Positions 28,691-42,300 of a stretch of 64,000 bases of DNA are shown here, one piece after another. Source of the stretch: Nectonema munidae. Its lineage: Eukaryota > Nematomorpha > Nectonematoida > Nectonematidae. The notes under the pieces were generated by a model. That model ran no database searches. It was not told the origin of the DNA and saw only the letters and a program-made list of their open reading frames with translations. How positions within the stretch are numbered: the stretch's first letter is position 1; each line of letters opens with the position of its first letter. The position numbers and the translations under genes were made by a program. The DNA is taken from positions 930,001 through 994,000 of the forward strand of contig JAUIRK010000673.1 of NCBI GenBank assembly GCA_030549495.1, written 5' to 3'.

Positions 28691-30914
28691 TTGACAAATT
28701 CAAAGATTGATATTCGAGAATATAATGTTTAATATAATGAAATAAAGACTCTTTTCACAATTCCTAATATTTACAAATTTACAAAAGTAATTCCTATATT
28801 TACTTTTTTTCCTATTATGTAATACGTATATGTTGCTTTGTTATCTTCAATAAAAAAATTCCTTTGTTTCAGATATTCAACACATGATCAAAGAAGCACT
28901 CAAAACTGTAACAATGATAGATTAAAACAATTTTTACAGATATATGTTTTTTAATCCAAATTTAGCGATGAATGGACAAAGTATGATTCAAATCATTATT
29001 GTTAAATTTAAAAAAGTTCGATTACTAAATATTTTTACCAAGGTGAAGATAAGACTACTTTAAATTATAAAAAAGTTAAAAGATTGTAACTGGTTTTTAT
29101 TAACTTATAAATGAAATACATGGGATATTATAAATTTAACAAAATTAATATTATATGAGTTTAAAGTAAAAAAGAACGCACTTAAAGTAAAAAAAGGCCG
29201 CACTTACGGTGAAAAAGGTATGCATGAATTAAAGCATCAGAGTTAAAAATAATAAAACCAATAATAAAATTAAGTAACTACATACTTTGGACAGGAATAG
29301 ATAGGATGTAAAATTTTTTATAAAATCTGATAAAGTTAAAGCGAGCTCACTTTCAAAAAGGATACATAAACTTCTGGAGAATTTATCATTTTCGAAGCAA
29401 TACCATCGATACTTTCTTTCACAATTTGAATTGAGTCTTTGAGGCAATTGATCTTAAAAAGTAAAAAGTACTTCAAAGAAACTACGCAAATAAATAGACC
29501 GACTGACTACCAAGCAAGAAATAGGTGTAAGTTAAACTTCATTTGGTGAAAATAATGTTCTAATAGTATTAGAACATCAATTCTTTGGATACTGTCCCCT
29601 TAGAAACTGCTTTACCTTGTGCTTAGTCTAGCAACGGGTAAGTTTTTACATAAAATTTTTGTCATCTCAAGCATGGATTCAAATTTTATTCACAGGGTCT
29701 AAACACGGTAGCTGAAGTTAGAATTCATCAAGCAGTTATATTTTATAGCTATATATTAATCAAGGGAATAAAACAGATACGTTTACATAATGTAAGAGAA
29801 ATGGTTTCCCAAACTTGCGAAAAAGTCATTTCTGTTCGTCGACTATAATGCCCATTTCACCATGGCCAATGCCTTATGGAAGCCAAGATTAGTCCAATTA
29901 AATTTATATTTTACTAAGTCTCTTACTTGAAAAACTAACAAAACATATTATCTACCAACAGCTTCGTAGCCAGAATCCATGTGCGGGAGAGGAAAAACTG
30001 ATACATGGAGGGCGGGAACAAAACTGATTCTAATTGGGCCAGGACTATAGGAAGTTGTATATATTTATATATTTGAAGAGAGATTCAGCGACAAAAAAAG
30101 GGTCAGCTTATCCTTTTCAATGAGTTTTATTACCAAAGAAGATGATATAAAGAATTGGTTTCCCATTGGGGTTTAAAGCGTTCTTAGTTTTGGTAAACAC
30201 TATTTAATTCTTTTTTTAAAAACTGACTAAGCTATGAAGTTATTAAAAAAATCCAACCTATCCTGATTAAAAATTAAATATAAAAAGAAGTTTTTAACTT
30301 GATATTCAGAAAAGTTATTTGAATTTTTTGAAGCATTTTTAAACTCTAAAGAATTTGTAGCAGAAGAATTCAATGCCATTTTTAAAAACTTTAACTAAAA
30401 AGGATCTAAGAATTATATTACAAAGAAATTCATGCTTTTACATTACAAAGAAATTCATGCTTGAAACAAAAAAAAATCGTCGAAATATTAGTGTGGATTC
30501 CTTTTCTTTTTTGATTTATCTAGAGCTTTTCATAGAGTCAGTCTTTTTTCTAAAAATCTGTATAATTATAACTTAGGTAAAATTTATTTGTTATATCTAT
30601 CAATATATACTTCATATTTATATTATATTACAGATATGCTTCATATTTACATCAAAACCTAAAAGATAATGAGTCCTATATTCAAAAGCTATCTTCTATT
30701 TAGAGTACCCTAGTTAAATCTAACAATTTTTATGTTTGCAATCAAGAGACATACTTATAATATGTTCTTGAACATCTTTCGATTCTTTATATTTATATAG
30801 TTCGTTGCACTTAATATACGATTAATCTTTCGATATATTCATACATATTTAATATATGTTAATTATTAGGAGCTTGGCAAAGCTTAGGAAGCATTCCATA
30901 AGGAAATGCTCCAT
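28691..30914. other. Intergenic AT-rich DNA, no gene seen
   Basis: About 2.2 kb in which I find no coding signature, terminal repeat or RNA gene. Confidence 0.4.
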
Positions 30915-32735
30915 TTTTGCTATACGGTTAAAAAATATCTGGAAGTGTCAATCAAATTAGTGATGTTGCCTGAAAATAAGTTTTTTCCAAAAAAAACATT
31001 TCTGTGAAATTTTTTGAGAAAATCACTATATAAATTGGTTATATAGTATAAATATATTTTTTATATATATATTGCCTTATAATACTTTCTTCAATCATGT
31101 TGAGTATGAAAATTTTATAAAAAAATAAAAATAAAATACAACAATTTTTTGAAGATTAGTATGAGAGAAGTAAACAATCTGAAAACAAATTGAAAAGAGA
31201 ACATATGATCAAAAGAAATAATTTTAAAGAAGAAGAACAAAGAATTTATTTCACAAAATAATAGCTATTTGCAGGATAAATCATAAGGCCATGAAGCCGA
31301 TTATCATGATTCATCTTTGTAATATATGTTAAAAAATTTTTTTTTTATAATCTTATGGTAATAAAAATAAGATCTAAAAAGTATATATATGTTGATGGGC
31401 ACATGCTTGTGTGTATAGCAAATGTAATATGAAAGTCACTACACAAACTAATTATATTCCAGACACTTTTTAATGTACTATTTTATTCAACATTTTCATA
31501 ATTTTGAAGTTTAGAAACAATACAAACATAGTAATATTTGTATAATTAGAATATTTTTCAATCAGAATACTTTTGACTTTGGTTTTAAAGTTTTGGTAAT
31601 TTAAACCTAAATAGTTTTAGTAGTCTAAATTTAAGACAATTATGAGAATTTTCAGTCTATAAAAAGAATTAAAAAGTGTTAGGAGTTTCTCAAAGAATAA
31701 AATGAGATCTCAGAAGAAACTTTTTTTAAAGAAAAAGTATGTAGCTCAACTAAATAGCAGATGTACATGTTCCAATGAACTAGGATTAATAATCTAATAT
31801 TGTTTGCTTCTATAAAGATTTTGACAGTGAAAAAGGAGTTCTTCTTTTGCAAATGAAAAATCTTTAAACGCATACTCAATGATTACAATGATTTAAATTA
31901 AGATGGCTAGCAAATTTGCAAATTTTGAATAGGTCAGAGTTATTTAAAATGTCAGTCAATATGTGAAGATTTAGTCACTATCAAGATAGTTTTTTAACTT
32001 AAATAAAATTTGTCTATCTTTTTTTTTGCGTGAAAGGAAGAATCTTTGAGATTGAGAAAGTGGACAACTTTTTGTAATTGAACAATGAACATCATAAATG
32101 ATTTCATCAGAGAAAACTCTTGAACTGCGATTGTTTAATAAATATTCTAACTGAATATTTGTTTAAATTACCCGAAAATAAAGTACAAGATACTGATAAA
32201 AAACATTAAGATCATCTAGAAGATTCTTTAATCAGAATGTATTGAGTGATGATAAAATCAGTTGAAAAAAATTCTTAAAATGTTTTTTAGTACCAATTGG
32301 AGAAAATAAATTTGTGATAAAGAAGAGCTACCAACAAATGATTATCATAGAATAAATAGCAAAATTACATACTATATTAGTATAGAAGAAAAGACATAGA
32401 AATTACTAGTCTTTTGATTTTTTAGTAATATTAATTACAAAAAAAAAATTTCAAACTATTCTACATTTATGCTTTAATACATACCTTCAAACTTTTCATA
32501 CTTATAAATATATACATATATATGTCTATTAATTATTAGAATGATGATCTTGTAATTGTTTTATTGTTTGTGAAATATTCTCCTTGCTTTTTTTTATCAA
32601 AAATCTTCTACTAGTCGATAAAGAATTTGTAGCCAAACTATAGAGATCTTATTGAGATACCTAATATATTCACATTGATTGACAAGTTTAATCACTTTTT
32701 ACCACTAAATTGGACATATTTGAAAATGTAAAAAA
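30915..32735. mobile_element. TTAA element, copy 2, both ends missing
   Basis: It aligns by eye with 26095-27310 of the full copy: the starting words ATACGGTTAAAAAATATCTG and GATGTTGCCTGAAAATAAG, then ATGTTCCAATGAACTAGGA, AGTGGACAACTTTTTGTAAT and ATCAGAGAAAACTCTTGAAC. It carries about 500 bp (31230-31740) that the full copy lacks. Neither terminus is present. Confidence 0.7.
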
Positions 32736-32881
32736 AGAAAGACATTTATTGAAGTGATAAGAAAAACATGGTTTCAAAATATGTAATTTATAATATTACG
32801 GTTTTATAATTAAAAAAATTTAAGTAAAATATAAATATTTTTAACATTCTGGTACCCAAACACAAATATACCAAATTTCTA

Positions 32882-32972
32882 GGGGGGGGGGGGGGGATTA
32901 TACTTTGCGGATTTTCCCCTATCACTGGAAGTTCCAGGCATCATTAACCGCGATAAATGAGGGATCACTGTA
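32882..32972 (-). mobile_element. G-run and a pogo/Tigger-like terminal end
   Basis: Fifteen G at 32882-32896 are followed by a block whose inverse begins TACAGTGATCCCTCATTTAT and continues CGCGGTTAATGATGCC. This style of end (CAGTG-TCCCTC-TTTATCGCGG) is common in pogo/Tigger-type elements with TA target sites. Only one end is present. Confidence 0.4.
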
Positions 32973-33579
32973 TACTAAATTATGTTACTTTTGGCAAATA
33001 TCTATCATATTTATCATCTCTGTCATTTCCCTTCTCTCTTTTTTCTGATCTCAATTCAATGAAAATGCAAAAAATATCGGATATTCAGAGTGAAATCTAT
33101 CGTAACTTTTTTCATATATTTAATTTTTTCTCATCACGTCGTCGGAGCTGTATTCCTCTTCACATTTTTAACAAATGTATCAACAGTAAATGATTAGTAA
33201 AACACTTATTTGTGAAGTTAACAAATTTAAGCATTTCAACGAATATGAAGCTTCTTGAATAAACTAAGTATTTTTTCTCAGTGATTGATATATTCGAAAT
33301 TTGTCTATACTTAATATGGTAGGTAGGAAAATATATCTAAGCACTGTCGGACCATATGCTTGTGAAATGCTTGAAGAGGGTGAAAGTTAACGTAAGAAAA
33401 TTGTAATGATTGGCTTGTAGATTAAGGAATGACTTTAGAGAAATTGGTTAGTTGTTGAAGGAGTAAGAAGTGTAGAGAGCTGGGTTTTTTAAGATAATAA
33501 AATATCATGGTATATTTATTTATGTATTTAGCTTCTTGATTTATATTTTAAAAAAGATCATATTACTTTCTGATATTTA
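32973..33579. other. Intergenic DNA, no gene seen
   Basis: A frame at 32957-33193 shows no recognisable family. Nothing else is seen. Confidence 0.4.
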
Positions 33580-34570
33580 TAGTGCTTCTCATAAGTATAG
33601 TTTCACGTGTTATAAACACTATAATTAATGAAAGCGATTGCCGTGGATTCGCGGCGTATCCTGATGATATTACAGTATGAGGTAAAACAAAACAAGAGCA
33701 TGATGACAATTTGAAAAAGTTTATGTCCGTTGTTGAGAAATACAGCCTTACGCTAAATCCAGAAAAATATGTTTTCTCAATTGACAAAATTAACTTGTTG
33801 GGATATGAAATTAAGAATGGTACAATTTTGCCTGACAGTAAGAGGATTGAGCCGTTGATGCGATTACCTGTTCCAAATAGTAAAAAAGAGCTAGAACGTG
33901 TTCTAGGTTTATTCGCATATTATCCTAAATTTATACCTCATTACTCTGACAGTATTCGTTTTTTATTAAATTGTTCTAAATTTCCATTAAGTAAAAATCA
34001 AGAAAAATCTTTTGAAACCTTTTTTATCTAAATCTTCGTTATACTCCATATCTGAAAATGATGGCAATTTCACAGTTGAAACTGACGCTTCAGATTTAGC
34101 CCTTTCCGCTATTTTAAGTCAAAAAGGAAGACCGGTAGCGTACCACTCTAGAACTTTTCACAACCATGAGAAAAGTTACCCTTCTATAGAAAAGGAAGTC
34201 TTAGCAATAGTGGACTCAGTAAGTAAATGGAAACATCTGTTGATGGGACGGCGTTTCACCATAATTACTGATCAAAAGCCTGTCTTATTTCTTATGAATG
34301 CCAATAAGAGTCTAAGCAAAATAAAAAATGATAAAATTGTCCGTTGGAGACTTGAATTGGCCCAGTTTAAGTACGATATTAACTATAGACCGGGAAAAAC
34401 AATGTAGCTGCAGATATATTTTCACGTGTTTCTTCTATCGGGTAAATAAACACAAGGAATTACACCAGGAACTTTGTCATCCTGACATTACACGGTTGTA
34501 TCATTACGTTAAGACTAAGAACATGCCATATTCACTTCAAGAAGTCAGAGATATTTTACCAACGAGTGTT
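33580..34570 (+). mobile_element. Ty3/gypsy-type LTR retrotransposon fossil (pol fragment)
   Basis: A fossil fragment of an LTR retrotransposon pol region on the + strand. The parts recognisable in order are the reverse transcriptase palm with its Y-x-DD box, the RT thumb/connection (VVEKYSLTLNPEKYVFS, then LLGYEI), RNase H (VETDASDLALSAILSQ, then SYPSIEKEVLAIV) and the start of the integrase zinc-binding domain (LCHPDITRLYHYV). The order RT-RNase H-integrase places it with Ty3/gypsy rather than Ty1/copia. LTRs, gag, protease and the integrase core are absent, and the coding part is broken in several places. The protein motifs are still clear, so it is moderately old. A foldback element abuts its 3' end. 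Confidence 0.88.
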
Positions 34571-34581
34571 TCAAAAAAATT

Positions 34582-34760
34582 GATTTTTTTTGAACTTTAT
34601 TTTTTATGAAACATTTAACATAAAACTTAAACTTTAAAATATCTAAGTTTAGGTTTTAACTTCTATAAATTCTTAGAAAGGCTCTTCTATTAAAACTTAG
34701 ATATTTTAAAGTTAAAGTTTTATCTTAAATGTTTCATAAAAAATAAAGTTCAAAAAAATC
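34582..34760. repeat. Near-perfect palindrome (foldback MITE), about 180 bp
   Basis: Arms of about 66-70 bp are almost perfectly inverted: left TTTGAACTTTATTTTTTATG through AAACTTTAAAATATCTAAGTTT, right its reverse complement ending ATAAAGTTCAAA, with a loop of about 40 bp (34652-34690). Transcription would give a long hairpin. No coding capacity and no clear target duplication. Confidence 0.85.
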
Positions 34761-36116
34761 CTTTAAACTTAAACATGCCGTTCCAAGGGCCTAATTGTAA
34801 GCTTTAGTTCAAAAGTTGGATCTATCGATTAAGAGATATGTAGAAACATTTTACTACTCTCGACAGAAAGAAAAATGTTGAATTTGCTAAGAAATTGCCA
34901 GTCACATCTTGCTGATCAAAACAGAGCTTGATTACTTCGTGGAGGTTGTATTCTGTACCTATATCACAAAATAGGTTCTCCGTTGATCGAGCCGATCTGC
35001 ATACTGGTACCGTGAACAAGAGTATCTCATAGATATTCAGGCTGAAAAAGAAGATAAAGGGTGCACTCTTATGAATTTTTGGGCGAGCATGGCGTCCTTT
35101 TACCCGACGCTAGCCAATCAAACTGTTCCTCAGCTAATGATTTTTTTCTCTAGTTGGGAGTTGGAGAAAATTCCACTTGTATCAAAGTAAGTTTTCTTAT
35201 TTTTTTATTTATATTGTTCTTGCCTTCGGAATAAATCGATATCAAAAAATTGTTTTTTTCTAAAACTACGTGGTATGCAGCAACTGTTCGGAACTTGCAA
35301 GTTGTACTACTCGATCACAAAAATGTTGACAAACACTAGTATATAGGATAACACCCAACGCACATCTAAAAGGACCCTCAGAAGTAGCAGCATTTGGAAT
35401 TGGTGAAGGGGTGCAAGTGTTACTTTTATATTAAGGGTTTACAATTTTTATGTTTTTATATTAAAAATGCTCATACATCTAATAATAAATATTTGTGTGA
35501 CAAAGCCGGTTTTATATCCATACATACAAACACCATTTAAGTGCATTTTATTCTATTACACCTTCAGTAAAATGAATACCATTCTTCTCACCCTCCCTTC
35601 ATTTTTTGGCGAAATGTGAGTAACTGGTATCAAGTAATTAATGTATTCATAATCCTGTCGGGAAAAACTGGTTGTAGTTAGTACGAAATTACTGAAAACA
35701 GCATGTATTATTTCCCTTCATATGCAGCAGGAATAACTGAATTCCTTTAAAACAATTTCTTTTAAGTTTTTTTGTATTTTGTGGATACTTTACATAAGAA
35801 GTATGTGAAAATATTTTTAAAGAAAGGAAATTTTAAATCGCCCATTTCTGCTGCTGGAAATTTCTACTCTTTCTTACGAATTCTATACATTATCATAAAC
35901 TAAAAAAATGCCTTATAAAAGACAACAGAACTTGCAAGCAAATACAAATTACAATTAGTACTAAAATTTAAAAATGTTTAGAAAGCATGTGCTATCTCAT
36001 TTTTGCAAAATAAAATGTCTTTTAATAATCCTAACCTCAGAAAACTTTGTCTACACAAATCAAAATGAAAACAAGATATAAACGATTTCTTCAAGGACTT
36101 GAGCAGAGTGAGAAAT
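34761..36116. other. Intergenic DNA downstream of DUS3L
   Basis: The 3' flank of DUS3L. At 35070-35170 a + frame reads MNFWASMASFYPTLANQTVP, faintly like the hAT C-terminal 'FW......YP.LA..A' block but too short to call. I do not see a clear polyadenylation signal tied to the stop; AATAAA-like words are everywhere in this AT-rich DNA. Confidence 0.35.
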
Positions 36117-36383
36117 TCACGTAGTGAGAAGTTGATATGCATTCGCTTTGTGTTTAGGATAAAATGTGAAGTCTGGAGGTGCCTTTCCCAAAAACATTTC
36201 CGTGATTTTGATCCAGTCAAGGCAACTAGAACTCCCAAAAAGAGTTTCAAGTTCATTTCTGCCGAAGTAAGGAAGGGCTTTTTCGTTCATTTTTTGTGGC
36301 AAAACCTCGAGTAGGCCAACAGGAATGTAGCGATGACTGAAAGACAACCATTCCAGAAGAAACTTCCTCGTCGTTTCCACACC
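36117..36383 (-). CDS. DUS3L: DUS3L exon 7 of those seen (last, with stop)
   Basis: The acceptor CATTTAG precedes 36383. It encodes [54 protein letters not shown] and [15 protein letters not shown], then TGA at 36119-36117. This matches the human C-terminus [21 protein letters not shown]...KHKANAYK, with six extra residues. Confidence 0.95.
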   Translation of the reverse strand, partial: GVETTRKFLLEWLSFSHRYIPVGLLEVLPQKMNEKALPYFGRNELETLFGSSSCLDWIKITEMFLGKAPPDFTFYPKHKANAYQLLTT

Positions 36384-39300
36384 CTAAATGTCATAAAATA
36401 GAGAATTAACCAGAAAAGGGGTCATGTGAGAACACACTTTATAGATCCTATTAGTAGCATTTATCTTTAAAGATATCTAATATATTTAATCGCGATACTA
36501 GATATACACTACTTATTATAGTACTCTTCAAAACACTGTATAACACTAAAAATTAAGAAAAGTTTAACTTGTTATTTTTTAGGGCTGTTGTGTGCAAGGA
36601 ATCTGAAAATGATGTTGAAATTTTTGCATCATGTATGGTTTTTTCGCGAAATCCTACATTGATTTAACATAACAATTTTAATATCAACATTTTACAATAT
36701 TTTTTCGAATAACTAGTATAATATAATGAAAATTTTTAGAATGCATAATAGAAGCTGTAAGCATTATCAATATTTGTTTTGTTATATTTGCGGAAATAAC
36801 ATTATCAAAAAAGATGCGCAAAGTGTTACCTTTCATGTCAACCTTTTTATCATATGTATTTTAAATCTAAAGTTAGGGGGCAAAAAAAATTGCGTATCTC
36901 GCATATGCTGTAAAAATTGTTCAAGCTCACTGTCAAGATATTTTATTAGAACACAAAAACACCAACGATTTGGTATTCGAATGTGGAGACAACCTCAAGA
37001 TCACACAACAGAATGTTATTTTTGTTTAGTTGATGCAAAAAGTAATCAAGGATTTATTTTATTGAATAAAATAATTCGGAAGTATTTCAGGTCATACTAA
37101 AAAAAGCAAAGAGTCTCTTGGGTATCCCAATCTCAGATCTGCTGGGTGCCTTGTTTTGAACTCATAAGACATTCCTATTCTAGAAGCACCATTGGAAATC
37201 CATTCATCTTTTAGTTCAGAAGTCAGTTGAAAAAGATGCTAATTTTGATGAGTCATTTTAGTCGATCATTGAGGCCAACGCTTTTAAACAACGTTGGGTT
37301 GAACGACTTAGTAAGAAATCTAGCTAACAAACGAGCAAAGTGAACTATTTACCTCAAATCTTAAAGAAAAATCATAAATTACAACTTTTGGAACTTGTTC
37401 TGATGATTTGCAAAAATATTTTCCATCCGAGAACAGCATATGTTTTTGCAACAATATTCAAGACTTCTTTTATAATCTGGATATTGATTATAACTCATAA
37501 GAATGAAGATAATTTATTGATGTTGTTGTTAGCCCCTAGATTATACTATCTTTATATGAGTATAATCTATCAGTTCAAAACAAAGCTTTGTTTAAACTGA
37601 GAGAGTATTTCCATAAAAGCAAATGCTCTCAGGAAAAAGTGTAGAATTTTGTTACACTTTCGCAGCAGCAGCGACAAACCAGTGTAATTTCAGCCAACCC
37701 GCAAAAATCCACCATAAGGTAGTGCTGGCTTTTTGCAGGCTTCTACATATGGCTAGAAATAATACATATATATAATATACAATAGATGTAAATGAGTTAG
37801 ATCCAAGCTTCTGCTAAATGGTTTCCCCACAAAGTAAGTAGGTTAACTATTTTGCATGGCTTTGACCATAAGTGAATGGGTTTGAGTGTCGTGAAAATAT
37901 GTGGGCAGTTAAATAAATGATGAGTGTTGTGTGGGTGTTGTTTGCAAACTGGACAGAGTGGATGTGTATGTGTTTTTGGATTTATCTTGTGAAGATATGC
38001 ACGGAGCAATGGTGACTTGTTGGCTCTAAGTTGAGCAAGTGTATGTCTTAATTTAATTGATAGTGTTTCTTCATATGTGTCGATTTTTGGTGGAGGAATA
38101 TTTGTGAGCTTGTTATGTTTGAGTGTGGATAGTCGGTTACCGCTTGTGTGTGTGTATTACTTTGTTGACGCATGTTTGATTTTGATTGTCTTCTATGTTT
38201 TGACATGTGTCATAAAAGAAAAATTGGTTGCCTTGAAATATAGTATTTTTCATGTGCCTGTGTGGTTTTTGAGCGCGGTAGGACTTGTAATAATGTGATG
38301 TTTTTGTGCTGATTTGGCTCTCAAGTTAGACGCGTGTAGATTAATGTGTTCTTTAAGAGGAAGTATCGATGTTTCTGTGTGAAGATGTTGCATGTTGCTA
38401 AACGCAGTGTTTGTTTTGAATTGTTTGTATCTTTTTCAAGTTAGTGTGAGATATAGCAGATCCCCATATTGTGGATCCATATTCTAGTATGGGTCGTGTA
38501 ATAGTTTTGTAGGTATTGATGAGAATTTCTTTGTTTTCCCCCATTTTGTGCCAGTTAATGCTCTAATAATGTTTACAGTTTTGTTTGCTTTTTCATGAGT
38601 GTTTTGCGCGTGTTTGTTGTATGTGAGTTTGGGGTCGAATGTTAATCCTAATATTTTTGCGTTTTTGTTAGTGTTTATTAAGGTTTTGCCAATAGTAAGA
38701 TTAAATTTTGTGTTTTGTTCTGTGTTTGCTTGGGTGAAAAGTGTTGATTGATATTTTGCTGTGTTGATTATTAAATCATTTTGTTTTAGCCATATGTTTA
38801 TCTTGTTTAAATAAGATTGAATGTTTTCTTAAGCTAATTCGGTACTTGAGTTTGTTGATGTTATGGAAATGTCATCGTCGTATGTGATTAGGTTTATTTG
38901 ATTGGTGTTGCTATGTCTGACATGTAAAATCATTAAATTAATTATTATATTATGTATTATTATAATTATTGATTATTAATTATTGATGCTCAATACAGTA
39001 CTAAAGGAGTTATTTTGCGTATGGATAATAGTCTTTTACCTTTGTATATTGCATATTCCTGCTATTTTAAAGTAAGGGCATGAAACATTATCTCTTATTC
39101 TTAAAAAATCAATTATGATGGTATGTATGTGCAGATTTGGAAGTAGTTACACTATTAAATGGATCACAAACTGGTTATACAAAGTATATGTATTATCTTT
39201 CTAAATGCGATACCAAAGCAAAAGCAAAGCATTATATTCGTTCAGAATGGCACCACGTGATGAAATGATACTAGGCCTAAATAATGTTATACAAAAACGT

Positions 39301-42300
39301 GTAGTCGAGAAATAAAATATTTTACTGCCATCATTACACATAGAGTTAGGACTAATGAAGCAATTTGTTAAATATTTAAGACATGATGGACCAGTATTTT
39401 TGTATGTGAAAACTAAGTTTAGTGATGCTAAAATAAAGGAATGGATTTTTATTGGACCTCAAATTCGCAAACTTATGCTTGACAATAATTTTGATTTGCT
39501 AATGAATGAACTAGAGTTGAATGCTTGGCAAAGTTCTAAACCAGTTTGCAAAGAGCTACTTGGAAGACACAAGAATGAAAACTGCAAAACTTTTGTAAAT
39601 GATTTAATTTGCAATATGTCGCTCAAAGTTCACTTTTTACATCCTCATCCCGATTTCTCTTCTTTAAATGCTTCCGATGTTAGAGACCAGCAAAGAGAAA
39701 GGTTTCACCAAGATATAAATAAAATAGAAAACAGATAGAAAGAAAATAGAGACAGGTAATGCTACCATATTTTTGTTGGAATCTACGATGAGATGAACCA
39801 GAAATGAAAAAATGAATCAAGGATGAAAAAGAATAGAAACTTAATTAATCCATTAGAAAATATAACAATGTAACTTCAATAAAAATATAGCATCGCTTAT
39901 TTCAACTTTAAAATCTAGCATTCATGATAATTTCTTTCATGAAAATGTAATCTGTATAGATATAGCTTGACAAATACATCATATGTTTTCTTTTCGCCTT
40001 GAAGCAGATTAATCTGATAGTTCAAAAATTAGCGCCCCAATGAAGCCCCCCCCCTCACCTAAAACTTTTTCTTAGCGTGGCCACTGTAATACTAATAATA
40101 AGATAGATTTTGTTGGGAAATGTTTACTTATTTGTTATGAATCAACTGTTTATCAATATTTAATTTTCATGATATATATATATATCATTTGGAAGCATAT
40201 CGTTTGCAATATACAGTAGAACAGCGTTTTTCAAGCTTTTTTTACTGCGACCTATAGCAAGAACCACCGTTTGCATCGCGACCCATAATACTTAGGAGTA
40301 ATAAGACAAACTCTGTTCACTAGGTTCATTTATTCAGCATCTTTTTGTCATGCCCAAAAACCCACAGTCATTTTTGTCATGCGTGAAAACCCACAGTTTG
40401 AAAAACGCAGAGCTAGAATGATTTATTTTTGCAAACGCTTTTTAAGTTTTTTCATATCTGGTCTTTACTTAGAAAAATTTGGTCTAAATTTTAGTAAAAA
40501 AAAAAAGTGTCAATTCCTTTCTTTGAAGAGAATAATGTCAAGATTTAAACAAATTTTTTTATTGAAAATGGTATCATTGGAAAATAGTACATTTTGTGAT
40601 TTACAAAATATATTTTCCTTTTTGCAATATCTGCTTTTATGTGAGCTCAGGTAACTTTTACCTAGTTCCAAAAAATACCAATAATTAACCTGATGAGTGA
40701 CGCACACCACTTTTAACATGTGTTTTTCCAATCTTTTAAAAAACCAATGTAGAAGAAAAAGTTGTAATTATTTTTTAAGTGAAAAATGTCGATCGAATCT
40801 AAAAGTTGTGTTGATTAATCGTAGCCTACTTTTATTACGAAATAATTTTTATTCAGTTTAGATACCACTTTTCTGATTTTTAACGAGGGGCATTCATTAT
40901 ATTTATACCGACAGTATGCGAAGAATAAATCACATTATTGATTGATTCTAGCGCATAACTATGAGAAGAAAGATTAACACATGTTGCATTACGCTTTTGT
41001 GAGCGCAGGGAATTCACATGCGCTTCACCAAACCTGTAATCACGCATGTGCGGTTTATTTTATCGGGTTAGTGAACGATTAGTTTTATTTCGAATGTTCC
41101 TAGCCTAAATTTTAATCAAATATTAAAACGCTTATAACTTCCGCATTTCAACCAAATGTATCATGCGATATACCAAATTAAAGCATTTTTATGGGCTTTC
41201 AGAATACATTGCTTATATTTTAAGTAGTTAAGAAATGCCATTTTCCTGTTTTTTACACTTTTCACAAGTCATAGTTATCAATTTAGTACACCTGTATAAT
41301 ACAAGCTTAATATGTTTAGATAAATTTTTATATTGCTTATAACTAGAGCGCGAAAAATTTTGACCTAAAAAAGTTGAAAAATTGACCTTATAATATTGCC
41401 TTTATTAATTTAAATAATAAAAAAATTGGTCAAAAAAAGACTTTATAAAGCGTTCATCTAACAAAATAAACACTTTATTTTACGAAGATCAGCTGATATC
41501 ATGTAAAATATCATAATTATAATTCATAAGTAGGTATTTACAAATATTCTCGTCATTAAAGTTGTGATTTTTACTTAATATGTTGTTGAGCATAGAAAAA
41601 CTTCTTTCTACGTTTATAGATGTGGCTTGTCCATTTTTAAGTAAACAGTATAGGAAAGTGAAAATAAAATTCTGTAATCAAAAAATCGAAAAATATTCTT
41701 TAAAAAATCAAAAAATATTTATTCTTTTTAAATATATCGTTGGCTCCTGTTACTTTTAGTTTCCTATATGCATGATTTGATAAAAATGTTAAGGGAGAAA
41801 AGGTTTAACATTCTATTCTAAAAGTAAAGAGAGCCAACCATATATTTAAAATTTCATTTAATTCTAAAACAGATTATATTCAAATTTTAGTTCATTCACA
41901 AGCACTACAAAATTTGATTTGCAATGAAAGAATTAAACTCAAAAAAGCAAAAAAGATTAAGATAATTTAAGGGCTTTCAATGAATATGAAAGATGGAATC
42001 AAGTATTGCGCTGGGAATATAAAAAAGGAAAACCTTCGTATCCGAGCCCCAATGCTGAAGTCCGTAATTAGCAAACTTTTGGTAAAGCGCCAAACGCTCA
42101 CTTGAAGAAATGTCCCAATCCCTCCCTTCTTTGATTTCACTAAAGATCCAGGGTTTGTACAGAGCACCGCGACCTATCATGATGCCGTCACAATCTAAGC
42201 AAAAATAGTGCAGTCAAACGAAAGGCGATTTGAGGTGGCATGTGCTTTACATTGGATGTTGTTTGAGTAGTCCTGGTAAGACAACACATCTCCGCATCCG

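Larger units (their letters stand above)
36384..42033 (-). other. DUS3L intron, 5.65 kb
   Basis: GT at 42033-42032, AG at 36385-36384. It holds a repeat-borne ORF (opposite strand) split by a LINE, a hAT MITE and a hairpin repeat. Confidence 0.85.

Noticed and set aside
35070-35170. Possible hAT C-terminal block (FWASMASFYPTLANQTV)
   Set aside because: Only about 20 residues match, with no flanking hAT motifs in frame.
36099-36314. + strand open frame of 71 codons
   Set aside because: Antisense shadow of the last DUS3L exon.
38077-38298. + strand open frame of 73 codons
   Set aside because: Shadow of the minus-strand LINE.
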